In this document: in pieces, positions 24,154 to 35,675 of the stretch
How positions within the stretch are numbered: position 1 is the first letter of the stretch
Layout of the letters: every line of letters starts with the position of its first letter
Source: Stenogyne calaminthoides
Taxonomy: Eukaryota > Streptophyta > Magnoliopsida > Lamiales > Lamiaceae
DNA: 64,000 nt
Direction: 5' to 3'
Assembly: GCA_037126765.1 (NCBI GenBank)
Contig: JBBCBC010000026.1
Coordinates: forward strand, 31,915,698 to 31,979,697
Made by a program: the position numbers and the translations under genes
Notes under the pieces: model-generated
Databases searched by the model: none
What the model saw: only the letters and a program-made list of their open reading frames with translations
What the model was told of the DNA's origin: nothing

Positions 24154-24245
24154 GAAGTAGGGTATATATAAGTTATATGGTTTCATGATTCAATACATCT
24201 TGATTCTAATGAATGTTCGATTAAAGGATCTTTGTTAGAATAAAG

Positions 24246-24801
24246 ATGACTCATGAATATGATATTCACGAAAACCTTGATTTATTGAATAAATGGACTA
24301 TTCCTAAAATTGAACCTAAAAATGGTTTATAAATTAGGAGCTTTTGAAAAAATAGGTTTTTAAACAAATTGTTAAAACCATCGAATCCTCTATACCTCTT
24401 CATGAAGAAGAGATGGTTATTAAATTGCTTAGTAAAAATGATATTTTACCTTACAAAAGAACTCATAAGTTCTTACATATTGGTTGTGTTCGTGTCTTTT
24501 TAGACCGCTTTTTACTTTTAAATGGTTTCTTAAGCTTTCTAAAGCTTCTCTTGGGGATGGTAGAAATCTTAGTTGGACACAATCCTTAATGGGAATTATA
24601 GAGTCTAGTTTGGCTTTTTAGGACCGTCTATTTTGACGATATCCTAATTTATCTCTATCTTTATCTGATAGTAATATTCTTGAAGCTTTAACATTAAATG
24701 TTAAAACTCATGGTTATAATTACATACCAGGTGCAGAGGTTATGTGTATCTATTATCGTATTTATTATAAGCCTTTATTCACTCAATCCTATGTGTAAAA
24801 G
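24246..24801 (+). pseudogene. Pararetrovirus movement protein, N-terminal part
   Basis: A start ATG at 24246 begins the first ORF of the virus. From about 24385 the sequence matches the 30K-superfamily caulimovirid movement protein, which forms tubules through plasmodesmata. Recognisable pieces are SSIPLHEEEMV, a DGRNLSW-like loop, SDSNILEALTLNVKTHGYNY and VMCIYYRIYYKPLF. Stops and frameshifts interrupt it (for example TAA at about 24331). Element X interrupts it at 24802 and the rest resumes at 37983. The same segment recurs without the insertion at 61154-61730. Confidence 0.8.
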
Positions 24802-26111
24802 TGTTGGGAAATAAATTTAATAAAGAAGATTTTGATTAGATCCCAAAACCCCTGAGTATGACATGTTCAGGATAATCTTGATAGATGAGTCAATGTTCAG
24901 TTTTAGAGTGTTCAGGATGTTATCTGCACCGTGTATAGTCGGCAGATATAGAACATGTTAGATTCTGAAGACTCAGTAAGTTTATGAAGAAACCGGTTTC
25001 AAAGATGAAACCGAAGTTTCAAGAACTCAAGATGAAATCGAGAATCTCAAGATGAAATCGAGAACCAAGGCTCGGAGAAATCAAGGCTCGAGAGAAACTC
25101 AAGGCTCAGAGAAACTCGAAGGCTCGGAGAAACTCGAAGACTCAGAGAATATCAAGGCCACAAGAATTATCAAGACTCAAGAATGCATCGAATGCTCAAG
25201 ATATATCTGAATGTTCAAGTGAAGAAACCGAGAATATAGCCGTTGGAATCCGGTGGCGTGGACCAATGAGAGAAAGACAAAACCAAAAAAAGCTGCAGAA
25301 CATACAAGAATAGTATGGATTTGAATGTGATTCTCTCCAATCGGTAACATTCAAATCCACACTATAAATACAAGTTCTTCCATCAAATTAAAGTGTGGAT
25401 GCGTGGAGAATATAGCACACGATGCTTACTGAGCCAAAGAGAGTTATACTCAAAGCATTCCCACCCTAGAACACAAGTCTATAGATATACAAATATATTC
25501 AAAGAGTGTTCTGTAACCCAACCTAAGCAACCCACGATGTATCATAAGTTTATAGAGATTTTCCCAACCTTAGCATTGAGGCTAAACCATTGTAAGGGAA
25601 AATCTCACCATAGTTGGAGACAACACCAAACCCAAACCCCATTCTCGAAAAAAGAGATAACTAAGTGGTGGAGTGAGGTAGTTGTTAGGCAATCGAGAGA
25701 GGGTGATAAGTCCCAAAGGAGTGTGAACTCGTTAAACATCTAGAGGCGAGCCCGAGAGGGTGATAAGTCCAGTTTGAGTTAGTAAACTACAAGGTAGTCA
25801 GAAAGCTCAAAGTAGAAAGGTTAGTAAACTATAGAGGCAAGTGTAAAGCCTTAGGGAAGTGTTTGAAGCAATTTCCTAGGAATGGGGAGAGTGGATGTAG
25901 GAGCTGAGTCTCCTAACCACTATACATTGTTGTGTTGTTCTTCGCTTTTACGTTCTTATATTGTCAGATGCATTCGATTATAAGCAAAACACAACACATG
26001 AGCTTATAAGGGAAAAATCTGGAATCACCATTCCTTCACCCCTATTTTATATGCATCGCTTGTCATGTTTGCTTCCGCACGCGCAAAATGGGTTTTCCAC
26101 CGGGCCTATCA
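24802..26111 (+). repeat. Element X, 5' LTR
   Basis: A 1,310-bp LTR that starts TGTTGGGAAATAAATT and ends GGGCCTATCA. The preceding 5 bp, AAAAG (24797-24801), recur at 37978-37982 after the matching 3' LTR, a clean target-site duplication. A TATA box (TATAAATA, about 25373-25380) would drive transcription. No gene lies in it, and the ORFs here recur in both LTRs. Confidence 0.9.
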
Positions 26112-27285
26112 ATTGGTATCAGAGCAGGAGTTCAAAAGGTTCACTAATTTCAGAGTGACAACCTGAACTGATCTTTTTAAAGAAAACTTGTTTCTTTAAA
26201 AATGCATATATTCTGATGTTTTGGCATCCTTGTTGGATATTTGAGCTTTGATGAACTATGCCAAAACATTATCAACTTGTGTTATTCAAGATAATTTACA
26301 GATAACAAGTTGAGGGGGAACGAGAGAACAAATTGAGGGGGAACTCACGGAATCAAAAGTAGATGATTGAGATCGACGAGGTCAGAAGATTTAGACCGAT
26401 CAAGATCAGATGAGTTAGATGAGTTCCGGAGTCAACTGATGAGCTGTGCAAAATCAGAAGAGAGAAAAGCTAAAGCCAACAAATCAGAAGAGAAGGTTGC
26501 AAATCAGAAGATGAGCAGAAAAGACTGATCAAGATTAGACGTGATCGAGATCAGATATGATAAACTGATATGCTAACCTGATATGATGTACTTACCAAAT
26601 GCTATTCTGATATATTGATCTGAAGATGTGTTGATCTGATCAGTCGAGCTAATCAGATCAAGCAAAGAAGAAATCAGATAAGCCTGAGTAAAAGTAATCT
26701 GAGACTCAGTAAGATCTGAGACTCAGTAAGTAAAAACTGATCTGAGATTCAGTAAAGAAATCTGATCTGAGACTCAGTGAGAAAAAGAGACTGAGGGGTC
26801 GGGATGTCGAAGTCGGAAGAAACCGAACTCGGTCACCTGAATGTCGAAGATGCCTGATCGGATAAGGTCCATTGAATCAAGAAACTCCGAGACTCGATGT
26901 CATGAAGACACCGAGGGCTCGAGATAGACGAGGCCGGAGCCGAGCCAAGATCAAAAGAAGATCAAGACCAAGATCAAGACTCTTGTATTTTTTTATGTTT
27001 TTGCTTTTACTTTTGATAAGTTCATTGTAATCAGAATCGATATCATACAATCAATGAAACTTTATCTTTATGCTCAAAGATAGTACCTCATTATCTTTTT
27101 ACATGTCTTTATATTTGATATGCCTGATTATTGTTGTTTGGTGATGAAATTGTTGGGAAATTCATTCTTTGAATTGATTGTTAAGAGATATACCATTCTT
27201 GTAATAGGAAAAAAATCAAACCCCGAGTATAAAGGTTAAGAATGTTGTAACAAGATGGTTTTGACATCATCAAAAAGGGGGAAAT
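26112..27285 (+). mobile_element. Element X internal region, non-autonomous (no gag/pol)
   Basis: The 1.17-kb interior starts with the primer site TGGTATCAGAGC (26114-26125) and ends with polypurine tract AAAAAGGGGGAAA just before the 3' LTR at 27286. It holds no protease, integrase or RT. The sequence between is purine-rich with many GATCAG/CTGAT motifs and resembles the 3' part of a Copia element, so X must have been moved by a partner's proteins. Confidence 0.8.
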
Positions 27286-28260
27286 TGTTGGGAAATAAAT
27301 TTAATAAAGAAGATTTTGATTAGATCCCAAAACCCCTGAGTATGACATGTTCAGGATAATCTTGATAGATGAGTCAAGGTTCGGTTTAGAGTGTTCAGAT
27401 GTTATCTCACCGTGTATAGTCAGCAGATATAGAAACGGGTTAGATTACGAAGACTCAATAAGTTTCGAAGAAACGGAAGTTTCGATGATGAAACCTGAAG
27501 TTTCAAGAACTCAGTATGAAACTGAGAATCTGAAGACTCAGTATGAAACTGAGAACCTGAAGGCTCAGAGAAATCTGAAGGCTCAGAGAAACCTGAAGGC
27601 TCAGAGAAACCTGAAGGCTCAGAGAAACCTGAAGACTCAGAGAATACTGAAGGCACAATAATTATCAAGACTCAAGAATGAACCAATGCTCGAGATATCC
27701 CGAATGTTCAAGTGAAGAAATCGAGAATATAGCCGTTGGAATCCGGTGGACGTGGACCAATGAGAGAAAGACAACTTGACTGAAAAAGTGCGCAGAACAT
27801 ACAAGAATAATATGGATTTGAATGTGATTCTCTCCAACGGTAACATTCAAATCCACACTATAAATACAAGTTCTTCCATCAAATTAAAGTGTGGATGCGT
27901 GGAGAATATAACACACGATGCTACAGAGCCAAGAGAGTTATACTCAAAGCATTCCCACCCTAGAACACAAGTCTATAGATATACAAATATATTCAAAGAG
28001 TGTTCTAGAACCCAACCTAAGCAACCCACGATGTATCATAAGCTTAGAGAGATTTTCCCAACCTTAGCATTGAGGCTAAACCATTGTAAGGGAAAATCTC
28101 ACCATAGTTGGAGACAACACCAAACCCAAACCCCATTCTCGGAAGAGATAACTAGTGGTGGATGAGGTAGTTGTTGGAAGCAATCCCGAGAGAGGGTGAT
28201 AAGTCCCGAAGGAGTGTGAACTCGTTAAACATCTAGAGGCGAGCCCGAGAGGGTGATAAG
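27286..28260 (+). repeat. Element X, 3' LTR, left part
   Basis: Same sequence as 24802-25783, cut at 28260 by the Copia element Y. It resumes at about 37499. A minisatellite of an 18-bp unit (CTGAAGGCTCAGAGAAAC) is repeated about five times at 27556-27655. The 5' LTR has a shorter, diverged version near 25075-25150. Confidence 0.88.
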
Positions 28261-30105
28261 TGTTGGAATTATACTGAAAAGTATGCTTTTTACTTTGTAT
28301 AATCAAAATCAATTTTCTCGACTTATTTATTGAAATAAATTGTTTATCATCGATGCTTTAAATATGATTGAATGTTATATATATTTTTTTGATAATCGCT
28401 CAATAATTCGCATCGTGTTACATCAGAAGTTAATTTAGTGATACGAGATCGCAGTAAGATTAAATTAATGATCCCTTGTAACTAAAAGTACGCCATTCAC
28501 GACCTAGATGGAAATGAACAACCATCGAAAAGGTTGAGGTGTAAAGGCCCGGTATTGGTTTTGTTTTGACCAAGAGATTACACTAGTGCATGGTGATCGA
28601 TGTAATTGAATAGGACCACAGGAGGATAAATTCTTGAATCGAACAAGGAAGAATTAGACCTCGATTGGTTCGTTGTTTCTTAATCTTCGCCCCTTAAATA
28701 GGGTCACGTGGGATTGGTAACTATTGCTTTGACTTATCATGGGTAATAATCGAGAGATTCAATACTTTTTATCTTGGGCAATATTATTGGTCACATGTGA
28801 TTGCTAAGATTTAATACTGAAGAATCGTGGTGCAAGTACGCTTGTTTGATTTGCCCCTTGGGAGGTTCATAAGCTTTATCATACCAAATCTTGCAAGTGG
28901 AATTTGTTTAGGTATGGATAATAATGTTGAACCGTTCTACGACCAAGGACAAAAGATATTAATTAACGGAAAGCTATTTCCGTGGCTTGAATTAATTAAT
29001 GGGCTAGATAATCTTAAACACGGGAAATAATGACAGGAGCCATATTGATCGTAATATGGGTTAAGATGGATAGTGCAATATTAATTATGTAGTGGGATTA
29101 ATTAATATTTATGGGCTTGAATTATATTGTGGCTCAATATTAGATATTCAAGATCCATTAGAAGGTCAAATCTTAATTCTCCTAAAGCCCCACCGAAAGT
29201 AGCCCAACAAATAGTCCAATAACCGAAAAAGGTGATTAAAATAAAATAAATATTGTTGCTTAATTTTCCAACCATTATTTGAAATTTATAGATATGTTGG
29301 GAGAAAGATTTTCTTTGAATTTTGTTATGGAATGAAGATATGTATTCTTGGAATACAAGATTATCTCATTAAATTCAAGAAATCTCCCACTAGCTTATCT
29401 ATATTGAAATTTTAAAAATAGGAAATATAATGGGCAAGAAAGATTTTCTTGATTTTCTTGAAAAGATATTATGGAAGATATGTATTTCTTAAAATACAAG
29501 AATATCTCATAAGTTCAAGAAGATCCAAATCTGTATCTTGCACATTAAAATTTTCGAAAAAATCCATATTTTGAGTGAGGTGGAATTTTTGTGGAATATT
29601 TTAATTATGGGAAAAAGAATATAGGAGATATATTCAAGATTTCTTGGTGACCAAGAAAAGTCTTTTTCCCACATTGATATTTCACTAAAATTTCGACACC
29701 CCCTCTCCTATAAATAGGGGATGATTAGTTCATTCCCAAGAACAATTCCACGTACGGAAATATTAGCAAATCCACAAAAGTGGTGCAACAGTTTTTTTTT
29801 TTTTTGTTAATTGTTCGACAAGTGTCCTTCCACTTAGGATAGTTGAGCAAGGGCTAAGGGAATACTTGGGAAGTCCTTTTGGTTAGTCCGTCCGACCAAG
29901 TCCTTTGCCATCCCGAGAGGTACGTTCACGTAAACTCCGTAGATTCCGCGTCGCGTGGGTTTTACGTGGCTTTTATATGCATGATATGTTGTTGCAATTA
30001 TTATTTGAATTAATATAGGATTAATTCATGCTAGTAATAATTAATGAATTAAATTTGTATTTAAATATTCACCCTAATAAATCTCAGGCAAATCATTCCC
30101 CAACA
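28261..30105 (+). repeat. Element Y, 5' LTR
   Basis: A 1,845-bp LTR, TGTTGGAATTAT to CCCCAACA. It contains the promoter-like TATAAATAG at 29709-29717. The downstream ATCCGTATCGAGC (30106 on) looks like a degraded TGGTATCAGAGC primer site. Confidence 0.85.
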
Positions 30106-30409
30106 ATCCGTATCGAGCTACGTTTTTGACTCAATTTTTTAAATTTTAATTTAATTCTCGGGCATTAAATTTGAAATTGGATAGTAGAACTATTAGGGAC
30201 TTTTTGCGTATCCAATTGTCATGGATTTTTAATGGTTTATTTACGATGCATATAAAATTGTGATTTTTTTTACCCGATTCGCCGGATTTGTTTTGCCGCG
30301 AGAATATCCCAAAGTAGACTAGATTTGTTTGATTTTGATCAAATGTGGCTACCAGTCTAGATCTATGTTTATTTATTTTTGTAAAAAATTGTAACCGGAT
30401 CGGGAACCA

Positions 30410-30840
30410 AGACGAAGAATTAAAGGACGAAATCCAGAACCAGGCGGTGGCGGCGCGTGGCACGCTGGCCCCATGTAAGGGCGAGGCTGGCGGCCGAGCG
30501 AGTGGTGAGCAGGGTCCAAGACGGCGGGCGCTGGCGCACGAGGTACCGTGCGCGCTCCAGGACGAGCGGACGGGTGATGGACGCGGGCGCGGGCGGATAC
30601 GCGGGCGCTGCCGAGGTCGCTGGCGAAGGCGGAGGGCGAGCGAAGCCAATAAGGCGGATGCGCTGTCGGCTTACCGAGATCCGCCGACATTAATTGCCGC
30701 CGAGTACGCGTCGGTAAGATCAATCGGTGGTCATTACCGCCGGGCGTGAGAGGTCGTTCTAGGCAAGTGGCGGCCGGATCTTGGCGTGTAGATTCCACGC
30801 GAAATGGCTGGGCGGGCGCTTTCGAGGCCGAAGTATTTTT
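30410..30840 (+). other. GC-rich insert or leader of element Y
   Basis: About 430 bp of strongly GC-rich DNA between the primer site and gag, in an otherwise AT-rich element. Long ORFs on both strands are due to GC-richness and show Arg/Pro/Ala-rich low-complexity protein. I recognise no domain. It may be a captured host fragment or an unusual 5' leader. Confidence 0.5.
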
Positions 30841-31619
30841 TCGAGACGAGCGAGGGGAGAAATGCTAGACGGTTTTTCAAGATCAAGTTAAGAAAAATCA
30901 AACCATGACAATTGAATAATTTGTACCCAATATGTTTATTTTTCTGCTTTTGCTTGATTTATTTGTCTTTATCTTATGCTTTATTTAATTTGTTTAAATG
31001 TGTTTGCATGAGGGTTGCCAAATGGAAAAATCTCACCTACAAAATTACTAAGTATGTTTAAATAATTAATTGACAATTTTATTCGGATAATAAAATTGAA
31101 TTAATTTTGACCTCCATGATTTATTTATTTGTGAATTCTTTTGGAGAAATTCCCCAAACAGAGACGGTCAAAAAGATAGGTTTCACATGAATGAATTCCA
31201 AGCAGATGATTGTGGGTTATTCTTACTAACATTTATGACCCTCCCAACGAGGCTCGATCAAAGCTTAAATAGTAATCACAGATTTAATCATGGTTATTAC
31301 TTAGGTATAAAATTGATATGCATACTTCTCCGAGTCCCCGGTCAATTTTATATTGGTCAAGTGGAAGCCAACTATTAACTGGATATTAAAGGTTTGTAAT
31401 CGTTCTTGTTTGTAACCTGCTTGAATGTGTTTAAATAATGACCCACCCAACGCCGGGCTTATTTAAACTCAATTTTTGAGATGTTGGTGATGTATGTTCA
31501 TATTTTTTTGAGATTTTAATATGATGCATGTGATCAAACCTTGTGATATACTGCGGCTTATGCATGTTATTATTTTATTTCATTCATCATGTCGCAACCT
31601 TTTAATCCAATCGTTATAT

Positions 31620-32450
31620 ACTCTCAAAGAACACCAATTAACTGGAGAAAACTATAATATTTGGAAACGAAATATGAGCCATTCTACCGCACAAAAACAT
31701 TTTTGGATTCTTGATGTACCCAAGCCACGTAGCTTCTTCTTGATGAATCAACCGACGCGTGCAAGACATGAGTATAATATTTGGGAGCAGCCAATGAACC
31801 CATGAAACGTGTAATCTTGACTTCACTGTCGATGATTTGAAACACATTCATGAAGGTGTTGAGTCCGCCGCGAAATTATGCAAAGTCTTGAATAAATGTT
31901 TTCAACAAAAGACCGATGATCGTCGGGGCTTTTTAAAACGACGACGTGGTTAAATTTTGAAAATGGTCGAGGGAACACCTGTAGTGAAGCATGTTCTCGA
32001 GTCAAACACCATTTTCTAAAACTAGCTTATCTCGGAATAAAAGTATTGTGATGAGGCCCAAATCAATTTCCGTTGCTTACTCGCCAAGAAGCTTCGATGG
32101 ATTTTACTTTGTGGTTTTTGATGAGTGATCACATGTTTACTATGGATAATCTACAAGAAGCCTTGGAGATAGTAGAGAAGCATTTAGGAAAGAAAGACAA
32201 GCATTGGTGACCAAAAGTCTTTTCTCGAGAACTAGGCGATGGAAGGCAAGTCTCAAGAAAAGGAAAGTGGTCGTAACCAAAGCAAACTCATCACTAAGAA
32301 AAGTGAGAAAAAAAAGGTTGTTTTGGTTGGGTGTCAAGAAAGAACCAAAGGGAATATGTTTTAATTGAGGGGAGAAAGGACATTGGAGGTCAGCCTGTTC
32401 CAATCCCAAAAGGAAATGAAAGAAAGGTAATCCTCACTCACTAGTTGTTG
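31620..32450 (+). pseudogene. Element Y gag
   Basis: The stretch LTGENYNIWKRNM is the typical start of plant Copia gag (LxGxNYxxW). At 32357-32398 a CCHC zinc knuckle reads C-F-N-stop-G-E-K-G-H-W-R-S-A-C, the second Cys codon being TGA. The protein would form virus-like particles and bind element RNA. Several stops and frame changes lie between. Confidence 0.75.
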
Positions 32451-32469
32451 AAACTTGTTTAGCGGCGTA

Positions 32470-33640
32470 TGCCTCCCATTTATGGGTGGTGGATACAGGA
32501 TCCATCGATCATGTTTGTTTCACATTCTGGGGGTTCAAACAGACCCAGATAACTAAGTGGAAGTGAGATCCTCATCACATCGGGCGATGCTTACGAGAGT
32601 GGCAAATGGGTTACAAATGGGAGAAGTGCAACCGTTTTTTGAAGACAAAGTTTTAATTTTAAGAGATGTTTCAGACGTTCCGAAGTTTTAGAAAGAATTT
32701 GATTTCAGTTTCTAAACTTTTTCATGATGGATATTCAGTTACTTTTTAATAAAGTTGTTACCATTTCTCTTTATGATAAATTTATCTCTGTCATGGAACG
32801 TTGGTGAATAATCTCTATACAATTAAATTGCACACCACTCATTTAAATGCATCCTATAACACATCAATCAAGCTTTTGAAAAGAAAAGCGTTCATCGGGA
32901 TGAACGAGACACTTCTTTTGGCATCTAAGATTGGGTCATATAAATCCAAAAGAGGATCCAAAGGTTGGTGAAAAGACGGTTTACTAGAGCTCCTTCAAGT
33001 TGAACCGTTTTCCAACCGCGAATCATGTTTGGAGGGTAAAAAATGACCAAGAGGGCATTTGGAGCCAAGGGAATAGGGCCAAAGAAGTGTTAGAGATCGT
33101 TCACACATGTATGTATGTGGTCCAATGTCAACAAAAGCAAGAGGAGGTTATGAGTATTTTGTCACCTTTATTGATGATTACTCAAGGTACGGTTACATTT
33201 TCCTTATGAAGCATAAATCGAGACCTTTGAGAAATTCAAAGAATTTAAGGCTCAAGCAGAGAATCATATGGAAAAACGTATCAAGTCTCTACGATCCGAT
33301 CGTGGAGGCGAATACCTCGGCGATGAGTTTTTGAACTACTTATCCGATGAAGAGATTGTATCCCACCACTTGGAACCCCTCAACAAAAGCGGGGTTGCGA
33401 GAGCGAAGAACCAAAACTCTTTTTGGAAATGGTTAGATCAATGATGAGTTATCGCGGATCTTCCCAAGTGAATTCACGGGGTCATGCCTTGAAAAGCCGG
33501 GCTTACATTCGAACTTGGTGCCATCCAAATCGGTTCCCAAAACTCCTAAAGAATTGTGGAGGCGGGCAGCAAGCCTGGCATGAGACACATGAGAATTTGG
33601 GGGTCCCGCCCACGTGTTGGACAAGGAAGCGATAAATGGA
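32470..33640 (+). pseudogene. Element Y protease and integrase
   Basis: WVVDTGSIDHVCF at about 32485-32525 is the Copia aspartic protease loop (DTG). From 33107 the integrase core appears as GGYEYFVTFIDDYSRYGYIF, including the conserved Asp of the DDE triad, followed by a degraded EYLG-type segment near 33310. Frames change repeatedly. Confidence 0.75.
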
Positions 33641-34069
33641 TCCTCGATCGTAATTAAAATTCGTTTGTAGGATACCCCGATGGAACAAAAAGGGTGTATG
33701 TTCTATGGTCCGAAAGATCAAAAGGTGGTCATAAGCACCCACTTTAGATTTTTGGAAGAAGACTATATGAACCAAAAAGGAGGTATGAGAGATTACCTTA
33801 AATGAGCTTATAGGGCAAACCTCGGTGCAATGCAGACTAGATGATATACCAAATGATCGTTTTTCACGGTAGGAGCCTCGTCAGAGTGGGAGGGTTGTTA
33901 GACTGACCCAAGAGAGATTCATGGGAATAGGAGAGTCCTCGGACTTGATTCCCGTGACAAACGAATCGAGACCCATTGACATATGACCCAGGCACTCCAA
34001 GATAAGGATCAGATTCTTGGCAAGTGGCAATGAAAGCTAGAAATGGGTTCTATGTTTCATAATAGAGTG

Positions 34070-34720
34070 TAGGAGCTAGTCGAACCACTTAATGGGTGAA
34101 ACCCATTGGATGCAAGTGGGTATATAAGAGGAAAAAGAGGGAGGGACGGGAAGGTTGAAACCTTTAAAAGCAAGACTAGTGGCGAAAGGTTATACTTTCG
34201 TGAAAGAAGGGATCGATTATGAGGAAACTTTTTCGCCCGTAGCCATGTTTAAGTCCATTCGTATTCTCTTATCGATTCTTTGCGATTTCGATTTTGAAAT
34301 CTGGCAAATGGATGTCAAGATGCCTTTCCTTAACGGAAGTCTTGATGAAGAGATCTATATGCAACAACCCCAAGGTTTCATTGAAACAAAGCCAAGAACA
34401 TCTTGTTTGTAAGCTCAAGAAGTCCATTTTACGGACTCAAACAGCATCCAGAGCTTGGAACCAATGTTTTGATCATGTTATAAAGTCTTATGGGTTTGAT
34501 CAAAACGAGTTTGAAAGTTGTGTGTATAAAAAGCGTGTCGGAATCGCATTGGTATTCTTAGTACTATCGTGAGATGACATTCGATCATCGGGAACGATGT
34601 GAAGGTGTTATTAGGCGTAAGGGCATGACTTTCAAAAAGCAGGTTTGATATGAAGGACTTAGGGAAGCGGACACATCCTTGGGATCAAGATCACCGAGAT
34701 TGCAAGAAAATGATGATAGG
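34070..34720 (+). pseudogene. Element Y reverse transcriptase
   Basis: KARLVAKGYTFVKEGIDYEE, then TFSPVAMFKSIRILL, WQMDVKMPFLNG and EEIYMQQPQGF match Copia RT fingers and palm. The following FESCVYKK precedes the expected catalytic YVDD region, which is not readable near 34560-34600. Confidence 0.8.
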
Positions 34721-35224
34721 CTTATCGCGAAGCTTCATACATAGATATCGCCTTGAAACGCTTCAAAGATGCAAGATTCCAAGAAAGGATTAAGACTTTT
34801 CGGGCATGAAATCCATCTATCCAAGAAAATGTCCCCTAAGACGCTTAAGAGGAGATAGATGACATGAAAGGCATTCCGTATGCTTAATTTGCCGGAAGCC
34901 TTATGTATGCAATGTGCGGTGAGACCCGGATATTTGCTTTGCCGTGAGGCATGGTGGCAAGATATCAAAGTAACCAAAGGAAAGCAGCATTGGATGGCTG
35001 GGTTAAAAACATTCCAAGTATTTGAAAAGAACTCGGGATAGAATGTTGGTTTATCAGTCAGGTAGTCCAATCCCCCATCGTTAGGCACGGACTCGATTTC
35101 CAATCGACGTAGACTCGTAAAAATCTGCCTCCCGGGTAGTGTGTTTTGCATGGGGAAGGGTCGTGACATGAGAAGCGTCAGCGTAAAACGCCGCCGCAGA
35201 TTCTACCATGGAAGTTGAATATGT

Positions 35225-35675
35225 AGTCTGCTAGCGAGGCGGTGAAAAGAAGCGGTTTGTTTCAAGCACTTCCTAGTGGACTTAGATGTGGTCTTAATTT
35301 CCCCAAATAGAATCACTATTTATTGTGACAATCTTAGGGAGCGTTCAAAATTCAAAAGGAACCAAGAGCCCACAAAGCCAAAGAAACACATAGAAAGGAA
35401 ATACCATCTTATACGAGATATCGTTAAGAGAGGAGATATAGATGTGGCAAAGATAGCGTCCGAGGACAACCTAGCGAGATCCATTCACAAAGAGTCCGCT
35501 CTGAATACATTCGGAGAGACATGTGGAAGGAATGGGTGTCAAGACCGTTGCTAATCTGCTTTGAGTATAAGTGGGAGAAATTATTAGGTTCGTGTAGGTG
35601 ACATTAGATGTCACGGACTACGCGAGACATGTTGTAGTATACTTAAAAGCCAGACTTTGAGTATAAGTGGGAGAT
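35225..35675 (+). pseudogene. Element Y RNase H end and polypurine tract
   Basis: The segment TIYCDNLRER and the following KHIERKYHLIRDIVKRGDID with SEDNLA match the C-terminus of Copia RNase H (CDN, KHIxxxxHxIRD). AAGTGGGAGA at about 35665-35674 just before the LTR is the polypurine tract, and a second copy lies near 35570. Confidence 0.8.

Noticed and set aside
25393..28165. ORFs of 116 and 129 residues in element X
   Set aside because: The same ORF occurs in both LTRs and contains no known domain. It is LTR sequence, not a gene.
30146..30798. Long ORFs on both strands in the GC-rich block (up to 167 residues)
   Set aside because: They overlap in several frames, are Arg/Pro/Ala-rich low complexity and show no domain. 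GC-rich DNA has few stop codons.
32357..32398. TGA in the zinc knuckle of element Y as a recoded selenocysteine
   Set aside because: Plants lack selenocysteine insertion, and the element has many other stops. A mutated or misread Cys codon is simpler.
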